Shown here: positions 15,152 to 23,600 of the stretch, in pieces
Numbering within the stretch: the first letter of the stretch is position 1
Layout: every line of letters starts with the position of its first letter
Assembly: GCA_002497245.1 (NCBI GenBank)
Contig: DANB01000027.1
Location: 77,222-107,821, forward strand
Source of the DNA: Euryarchaeota archaeon UBA439
Lineage (GTDB): Archaea > Thermoplasmatota > Poseidoniia > Poseidoniales > Thalassarchaeaceae
Length of the DNA stretch: 30,600 nt
Direction of reading: 5' to 3'
The notes under the pieces: model-generated
The model's database searches: none
Told to the model about the DNA's origin: nothing
What the model saw: the letters and a program-made list of their open reading frames with translations, nothing else
Position numbers and translations under genes: made by a program

Positions 15152-17434
15152 TCACAATTTTTGTGTCGCATGCCTTTGAGCATCTACTGCACAAATAGCA
15201 GCCATATGAACAACTTCTCTTACGCTATCATCTCTTTGAAGGACGTGTGCAGGCTTGGCCAATCCTTCAAGAATCGGGCCAGTCATTTCCGCACCTGCAA
15301 CTCTTTGTAGTAATTTATATGCAATATTTGCAGAAGCCAAATTTGGACAGATTAATACATTCGCAGGGCCATCAAATTCCATGAATGGATAATTTTCTTG
15401 AATTTCTTCAATTAGAGCAGTATCTGCTTGCATAGGGCCATCAATTACAATCCCTGGATCTAATTCTCTAGCCATCTCTATCGCTTCTTCAATCCGATCG
15501 GTTCTCATTTCTCCACTGGTTCCAAAGTTTGAGAAAGATAGCATTGCAATTTTTGGCTTCACTCCGAATCTTCTCGCCACTTTCGCAGTCTGAACCGCAA
15601 TCTCAGCTAAGGTTCTAGAATCGGGATAGATATTTATTGTTGCATCTCCAATGAACATTAGTTGACCATTCACAGTCATCATGTACATTCCTACTATACG
15701 GTGAGTATCTATTGCTGGTCCAATTGTTTGTAAGCATGGTTTTACAATATCGGGATAATTATGTGAGATCCCTCCAAGATAGCCATCAGCATCTCCCATA
15801 TGAACCATCATTGGTCCGAAATATGTAGTAGTTTTGAGTAACCTGATTGCATCTTCCATAGTGAGCCCTTTTCTTCCTCTTAATTTATGGAACTCCTTTG
15901 CGTATGCACCTCTTCTTCTTGGGTCATATCTTACATCTATGCTTTCACATTCAAATTCAAGACCTAATTCTTCTTTTACAGCATTGATTCTTTTTGTATG
16001 CCCTAATAATATTGGTTCACAAATATTTTCTGAAATACACTGAGCTGCAGCCTTTATTATTGTAGGATGTTCTCCTTCAGCAAAAACAATCCTTTTTTTG
16101 TCTCTGCGTGCTCTATTGATTACACGCCTCATAATCGAGCGTGTGAGACCTAATCTGGCTTCTAACTCTTCACGATATTTCTCAATATTAAATTCTTTTT
16201 TCGTTAATTTCGATACTCCTTCATCGACAGCAGCTTGAGCAACAGCACTTGCTTCCCAAATTAGTACTCTCGCATCGAATGGTTTTGGAATAATATAATC
16301 CGGGCCAAATTGTATTTGTTCACCTTCATAGGCTGCGGCAACATCATCAGGAACAGCTTCTTTTGCCAAATCTGCAATGGCATGAGTTGCTGCCATTTTC
16401 ATATTTTCAGTAATCTCTGTTGCTCTAACATCAAGAGCTCCTCGAAAGATATATGGGAAACCCAATACATTGTTAATTTGATTAGGGTAATCGGATCTTC
16501 CCGTAGCCACGATTGCATCTCCTCTTACATCTAATACATCATCTGGTAATATTTCGGGATCAGGATTAGCTAATGCGAAAATCAAAGGTCTACTAGCCAT
16601 TGATTCGACCATTTTTTTACTAACAATCCCGCCTTTAGAAAGTCCTAGGAATACGTCACTGTCTTTCATAGCTTTTTCCAAATTTCCATCTTCGATTTCT
16701 CTTGCGAATTCATCTTTATATTCATTTAATTCGCCGTTCTTAGAACGATTAATTGTTAGGATTCCTTTAGAATCAACCATTAGTAGATTTTCCTTCTTAA
16801 CTCCTAAGCGAATATAGTGACGAGCACAGGAAATAGCTGATGCTCCAGCACCTGAAACTACTACCTTAATTTCTGAAATTTCTTTTCCTACAACTTCCAA
16901 GCCATTCAATAGAGCAGCTCCAGAGATAATTGCAGTACCATGTTGATCATCGTGCATTACGGGGATATCCAATTCTTTGATTAATCTCTTCTCAATCTCA
17001 AAGCATTCTGGAGCCTTAATATCCTCAAGATTTATCCCTCCAAAAGTCGGCGAGATAGCCTTTACAGCTTCAACAAATTCATCGACGTTTGTACGATCTA
17101 TTTCAATATCAAAAACATCGATATCGGCAAATGCCTTGAATAACAACCCCTTTCCTTCCATTACTGGTTTTCCAGCTAAAGCACCTATGTCACCGAGGCC
17201 TAATACAGCAGTTCCATTACTAATAACAGCTACTAGATTTCCTTTGGACGTATAATTGAATGCAGCATCCGGATTTTTCTCGATTTCTTTACATGGGTAG
17301 GCTACGCCTGGAGAGTATGCTAATGACAAATCTCTTTGTGTGCCATGAGGCTTTGTAGGGACCACTGTTATTTTCCCAGCAGGCTTGGAAGAATGGTATT
17401 CCAAAGCGTCTTTTCGAAGTTGTTTATCTGTCAG
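15152..17434 (-). CDS. maeB: NADP-type malic enzyme with C-terminal phosphotransacetylase-like domain (MaeB)
   Basis: Oxidatively decarboxylates malate to pyruvate and NAD(P)H. The malic enzyme part has QRDLSLAYSPGVA, the ISNGTAVLGLGDIGA block, GGINLEDIKAPECFEIE, the DDQHGTA motif and the nucleotide-binding VVSGAGASAI. The second half (about residue 430 on) is the Pta-like domain (VFAEGEHPTI, then SFSNFGTSGE), which in MaeB senses acetyl-CoA and is not catalytic. Homology starts before the first ATG/GTG/TTG in this frame: upstream codons give TDKQLRKDALEYH, matching E. coli MaeB DDQLKQSALDFH. I therefore place the start at CTG (17432-17434), with GGGG eight bases before it, giving 760 residues against 759 in E. 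coli. The nearest ordinary start, TTG at 17402-17404, would cut conserved sequence; an in-frame TAG (17453-17455) limits extension. Confidence 0.93.
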   Translation of the reverse strand: MTDKQLRKDALEYHSSKPAGKITVVPTKPHGTQRDLSLAYSPGVAYPCKEIEKNPDAAFNYTSKGNLVAVISNGTAVLGLGDIGALAGKPVMEGKGLLFKAFADIDVFDIEIDRTNVDEFVEAVKAISPTFGGINLEDIKAPECFEIEKRLIKELDIPVMHDDQHGTAIISGAALLNGLEVVGKEISEIKVVVSGAGASAISCARHYIRLGVKKENLLMVDSKGILTINRSKNGELNEYKDEFAREIEDGNLEKAMKDSDVFLGLSKGGIVSKKMVESMASRPLIFALANPDPEILPDDVLDVRGDAIVATGRSDYPNQINNVLGFPYIFRGALDVRATEITENMKMAATHAIADLAKEAVPDDVAAAYEGEQIQFGPDYIIPKPFDARVLIWEASAVAQAAVDEGVSKLTKKEFNIEKYREELEARLGLTRSIMRRVINRARRDKKRIVFAEGEHPTIIKAAAQCISENICEPILLGHTKRINAVKEELGLEFECESIDVRYDPRRRGAYAKEFHKLRGRKGLTMEDAIRLLKTTTYFGPMMVHMGDADGYLGGISHNYPDIVKPCLQTIGPAIDTHRIVGMYMMTVNGQLMFIGDATINIYPDSRTLAEIAVQTAKVARRFGVKPKIAMLSFSNFGTSGEMRTDRIEEAIEMARELDPGIVIDGPMQADTALIEEIQENYPFMEFDGPANVLICPNLASANIAYKLLQRVAGAEMTGPILEGLAKPAHVLQRDDSVREVVHMAAICAVDAQRHATQKL
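15153..15165. terminator. Small dyad CACAA-TTT-TTGTG at the pckA/maeB convergent junction
   Basis: A perfect five-base inverted repeat with a three-T loop, lying on the last codons of maeB and 9 bases after the pckA stop. It reads with a T-rich centre on one strand and an A-rich one on the other. It might help stop both transcripts, but it is short and could be chance. Confidence 0.25.
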
Positions 17435-17627
17435 GATTACATCCCCTGTGTCCTATCCGGCATATCTCTTACCTATGATGCTATCCGATATTAACGATAT
17501 ACATTATCAGCCTTGAATATAGCCTTTTTTAATATTTAACCGGATAAAATGTCACCTACGGTGACTGAGCATAAATAGCACATTCGCCCAATTCTTTGAT
17601 AATGTATAAAACGACGCGACTGGATTA
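17435..17627. promoter_or_regulatory. Divergent regulatory region of maeB and the giant surface protein gene
   Basis: Holds a TATA-like element for maeB (minus-strand GTATATCG, 17496-17503) and one for the surface gene (GTATAAAA, 17604-17611). The latter is centred about 21 bases before the ATG at 17628, so the transcript is probably leaderless, which fits the lack of a ribosome site. Between them are a perfect palindrome at 17551-17565 and three copies of a TATCCG core: 17454-17459, 17482-17487 and, inverted, 17541-17546. Confidence 0.5.
17551..17565. promoter_or_regulatory. Perfect palindrome GTCACC-TAC-GGTGAC, candidate operator
   Basis: Six-base arms with a three-base centre, about 40 bases upstream of the surface gene TATA element and some 50 bases upstream of the maeB one. 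It is much more GC-rich than the surrounding sequence. The form fits a dimeric helix-turn-helix regulator; the regulator is unknown. Confidence 0.5.
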
Positions 17628-20600
17628 ATGAGCATAGTCTATGATTCGGTTTCTGGCTCCCAGAAGCGAATGGCAATGATTTTAGTAGCTTTAATGCTAC
17701 TACTTCCTTGGTCGTCTTTTGAGGCCCCGAGCTTAGAACAAGATTCTGAAACTATGAACACAATTCCTGGTGCCTGGGGGGCTGGAGGAAGTAATGATAC
17801 TGGTTGGATTGAATTATCAGCGGAAGGAGCCAACCCCTCAAATGGAACTTTTGCATATGGGGATTTATTTCTTGATTTTGCACCTGGTGCATTAATTGAT
17901 AATATGACTTTCGAAGTTAAAGTAAATGGTTCGGATGGATTGTGGGCATATGAACCACAGATTACATTGCTAGATACTCAAACTCCGATTCTAGATTGGA
18001 CAGATTTAGGAGGATTCGGTATGCAGAATTCATTCACTGAGAATCAACCAGATGTTAATTCCAATGGGATTCTCGACGCTCGTTTACAACCTAATTCTGT
18101 GAGTGACACTAGTTGGCAATTGCCTACTGGAATTTCAATAACTGACTTAGTCATGGAAGCATTACGTCCAGCCGATCCAAAAGTTTCCTTTTCATCATTA
18201 GATGTTGAGATATTTGACAGTGCAGTAAACCCTGTTGATGGTAGATTGTATATTCTATTGGGTGATGACTTATTGCATTTAGATGATCAAACATCAACAA
18301 TCATTATTGATATTGAATCAGATATTTATGGCAGAAGTCTCACAGTAGATGAGGCCGATAATCGTCTTCTGATAGGGACAGCTAACGGAACAATATTGCA
18401 ACGCAGTCTCTCAGATTCTTCCATTATGGAAACATATGTTTCTTCTTCCAATACTGAAACAGTAGACGCTTTAACAGTCGATGATTATGGTACAATTTGG
18501 GCAGCATCCGGTTGTAGTGTTTACTACACTAGCGATGGTATTTGGGAATCTTACTATTATTGTCCTGGAGGGGCTATCAAGACAGCTACAGACATAGTAT
18601 CTTATGGAGATGATTTGTACATATCTACATATCAAGGTCTTCATTTACTAGGTTATTCTACATCTAGTGGAGCCAATGGGACATCGGTTAATGTAGATAC
18701 CAATGTATTATGGAATACAAACAATTTCTTGAGTTCTGATAGAATAAATGATCTGCAATTATTAGGTTCTCAATTATTGATTGCAACGGATAATGCAGGC
18801 ATAGATCGTCGTAATTTAGTTTCTAATTCTTGGATGGCTACATGGTCAACAAGTAATTGGCTATCTTCTAATCAAGTAGTAGGTTTCGGCCTCACTGAAG
18901 GTTGGTTATACATACTCGCCGCAAATACTATCCATACATACGATACAAATGCATTATTCTTTACATCTCAGAGACAATTAACTGTTTTTGATTTGAAAGA
19001 TAATGGTAATGAAATAATCTCCTGGCCGGGTCTTGGTAAAGAAAGAAGTCCAGATTCAGGCTTAGTTCTAGTAGGTGACGGTTCAGGTGTTCTTGGACGT
19101 TTAGTTGGAGAAATAAACGATGGAATTGAAACTCTCGTTAGTAGCCCTTCAACAAATCAAATGAACCAGGTTATATTTGTTGATGATAATGAAGAAGGAG
19201 AAATTTGGGTATCTGGAGGTACTATAATCGATAGATTCGATGAAGCGACTCAAACATGGCTTGCCCCAATTGACATTTCTGACTATGTAAGTAATCCTTT
19301 CGAAATAACAGCATTTGTTCAGGATTCAGACGGATGGGTATGGGTTGCTACAATTAATTCTGGAATCTTGAGATTAGACAACACTGATGCTTCATACATG
19401 GGGACAGTCCAAGGAATTGCTTCCAATGCCGTAAATTCTCTTTCTCACGATTCTTATACTGAAATTCTAGTAGTTGGACATTATGAAGATGGTTTATCCT
19501 TTGTCAATACATCTTCAATGACTCTGTCAGATGTTATCACGGAACAAGATGGTTTAGATTCTAATTTCATTAATGACGTTGTAACTAGGTATGGGATTGC
19601 GTACATTGCTACTCCTGATTCAGGAGTAATGAGAATTAACTTACAAGAATTATCCATTTTATCCTCTTGGCAATCACTCGGAGCAGATAACCTAGAAGCG
19701 GCCCCACTAGCCGTTGATGAAGATATAATTTATTTTGGACTGACTGGATTTGGAATCTTACTGATTGATAGACATACTAGTGAGATTATTGACATCTGGG
19801 ATGCTGATGGAACTAGTGGTCTACCCGATAATGATGTTCTTGCACTCCATTTAGATTACTATGGTGGACTAATAGTTGGTATGGAAGTTCCGAATTCTGG
19901 AGGGACATCGAATCAAGCAATGGCTAGATGGGATGGTTCTGCTTGGGAATATTTCGAAACAGATGTTCCTGGAGGAAATAATGATCCATGGAAGATCAAT
20001 GATATCAAGAGTGATGCTGATGGAGTAGTTGCAGCTACCAATCGAGGAGTATGTACCTGGACTAGTTGGACAATAATTCAAGGAAATATTTACGAGTGGG
20101 ACGAATGTGTTTCTCCAATGAATAACTCAGCTCGTTTTAGTGAAACTTTTTCTATAGAACTAGTACCCATTAGTAGCCCTCTTTCAGATAACTGTTGTAC
20201 TCGAATCTTAGCAGGTCACAATGAAGGTGCTTCTCTGATTAACCGAGGAACAGGACTGGATGTAGTAGAAAGGTGGACTGCAGGAGATGAAACCCAGCGA
20301 GCTAGGGTAGTAAAAGTCCAAGATATATTGTATATTGGATTCGAAAACACGGGTATAGGCAGATATAACCTCACTAGTCAAGAATGGCTTCAAACATGGG
20401 ATGGCAATCAAGGATACATAGATGATGACGATGTAACAGTCCTCATTCCGGGACATATTGAAAACACAATATGGGCAGGTGGAGATTTTGGTTTGACCCT
20501 CATCGATCCAGTAAATGATACTGTACTTATAGATTGGAATCGTGGCTCTAACTCCGGTGGCCCTACACTTTCCAACTCTGCACCACAAAATATAGTAATA

Positions 20601-23600
20601 ATTGATGAAATTCTTCATTATGCCACTCAGAGATCAACTGCATGGTGGCAATCAAATGATGAAATATGGAGGATTAATTTGACTTCTAATACTAGTGAAT
20701 CTACAATCGACGTTGGACAAGAACTTGGTTATGGGGGTAAAATTCATAGCATAGGCCAGGTATCTGAAGAACTTTGGATTGGAATAAGGCCCACTCAATA
20801 TTGGAATAATGGAGATGGAACTATTGCTCGTTGGAATGTTACCAATGAAACTTGGGAAACTCCTCTGGATACTATTGGTAGTGTTGAGAGAGTAAATGCC
20901 CAATTCCTTGGAGAATGTTTCCCAATTAATGTCTCATCTTGTGAGTTATGGATTGCATATGGTGATAACATACTTCGCCGTTTTTCCGCTCAAACAATGA
21001 CATTACTTGATGAATGGACTGATATTTCTGGGCCAATTAGAGGTATAGTAGAATATCAAGATGATTATTTATTCGCCAGTATGGATGGTATATTACGATG
21101 GGAGCCTGATAATGAAACATGGTTAGATCCTTGGGTTGTTAACGACGGATTACCATCTGATGCAAATGATGAAGTGTATACCATGATAGTTGTTGGAGAT
21201 GATTTATGGGCGGGAAGCTACAGTAGCGGCGGCTGGAATACCAATTCAGAAATAAATCGTAAAAATGGTACATCAGGAAACTGGACAACATGGGATTTGG
21301 GCAGTGCAGGAATTCCTGGAGGATACACTGCTGATATCGAAGTTTGTGATAATATTGTTCACGTAGCAGTTGGAGCTGTTAATTGGTGGGGTAATCAAGG
21401 AGGTATTGCACGTTATGATATGGCAGATCATGATTCAGATGGTATTACTGATGAGTGGATTACTTCTCTAATCACTTCCGGAGGATTAGCAGATAATGAT
21501 CCAAGAGCGCTTGCCTGCGATGAAGCTAATCGAATACTATATGTTGGATTTGATGAAGAAGGAGTAGGTATTGACAGGTACAACTACAATACAGAACAAT
21601 ATTTAGCAACTCTAACAAATTCTGCTGATGGTATTTCAGAAGACAGAATTTTCCCAGGAGGAATGTTGCATGATGGAAACGTATTACTAACCGCCCATCA
21701 GTTTGATACTACTGGTGGCATATCTAGGATTATTACTTCAGGAATATCTACTGTCAATGGTCAGATACTCAGCCCAGGGATGGATGGTTGTTCAATAGTT
21801 AAGGCTCCTTCATCTAGCACCCCTATCTACGCTATAGGGCGCTCTGGACAAACTTCAGGAGTGAATAGAGTAGATAGGTTAGATTCAACTGGTTTGATAG
21901 AAAGTGGTTTCGATGAATTAACTGGATTGACAAGCGGTAAGATACTGAATATTATTTCAAATGAAACAAATGTTTGGGCAACATCAAGTCTCGGCTGGAA
22001 TTCATATTATGCCTCATCTGTCTTACAGGGAGAGCTTGTTAATGGCACTGTTAGATGGCAATATGGGTATTCATTTGATGGTGACATAATCAACGATATC
22101 TCTCTAGATGGAAATAAATTATGGGTGACTACAGCAGGTAATGGTTTGTATAAAATCGATTTAATCCAGCGAATATTAACTCCTACATCATCGGCTCTTC
22201 ATTCACAGATGGATGGCATGTTCATCGAAGAAGATGGAACTATGTATGTAGGATTAATGGGTGAATCAGGAACTTCTGCAGGATACCAAGCATTCAATAC
22301 TAATACTGAAAATTGGGGCCAAGGAAGTTTAATCGCAGGGCTACCTAGTAATATTGTTCGAGATTTCCTCGAGGTAGATAATCATGTATTAATTGCAACA
22401 AGTGGAGGTATTGGTATGTATAACCTCACAAAAGATGGTTGGGATTCACCAATTACTTCTTACAATGGACTCCCATCTCCTGTGATTGAACATTTAATGC
22501 TGCTAGATAGCCCAATCCAAGGAAATGGTACAATCTTAGCTGGAGGATTAGCGGGATTAACAGTCCTCGAAGCCGGAACTTTTTCTATCCAGAATACCAT
22601 AGATTATTCTGATGGTTTAATTGGCGATCGAGTTTCTGGAATGTTATTTGCAGATTCTGTGACTAGAGAAGTTACAATAGGTAACTCTTCAATTATTCAA
22701 CATCATAATGCATCTTTATTCATTTCTCACAACGGACAAGGTGCAACAAGACCTGGTGTAGCTGCTTGGGATATTGATACCGATTCTCAAAATGGGACAT
22801 ACCTCATAGATATGATACCAAGTAATAATGTTCTAAATTTAGCTGCTGATTCTTGGGGAGTTCATGTTGCTACAGATATTGCTCCAGTAGTACACTGGAA
22901 TGGCACAATGGGGCAAATGGAAGCCGGTACAAATCCTTCTAATCTTCTTTCGTGGCCTCCAGTGAAAATGGTATCTAATGGCAATTATCTAGTTTTAATA
23001 GGCTCTGGAGGGATTAATTTACTAGATGTGGATAATTCACACTCTGTGATTGCTTCAACTTCAGCATCTGGATTCAATAATGCATTCATTGAATCAGATT
23101 CCTTGTTTGTTGCCGCTGAAGATGGCCTTCATGTTTGGAAGGGTAGTTTGATTGAACAGCCACGAGAATATCAAAGAAGAGCTGAACCAATGTTTTCAGT
23201 TTTCGGAGGTAGACAATGGGAGATAACTTCAACAACTCATCCAGGAATGTCTACAGTTCTGGTTAATTCTTCTGATCCTCTATCAATTCCAAATGACTCA
23301 AATTCTCTTCCTGGCATTTTACCAATGTACAATGGAGCTATGACTATTACAAGTCCAATTTCATCATCTAATGTTTGGGCTCGCTCTGTTTCATTGAATT
23401 ATAGTGGTTCATGGGATTTGGCCGGCAGGAATCCTGCTATTGAGGCGGGATTCCAAAATGCAATATCTAACGTAGGACCAGGTTCTAATTCTGTACAATT
23501 ACATGTACAAATGCAATCTCCAATGAATGGTACAATCAGTGTTAGAATGACATATGACTGGGAAAGAATCGAAGTCCCTACTATATTGACATCATTGAAT

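Noticed and set aside
20208..20618. A 136-codon minus-strand frame inside the giant surface gene
   Set aside because: Rich in Tyr, Ser, Ile and Cys, as expected from reading the repeats backwards; no start signals and no motif.
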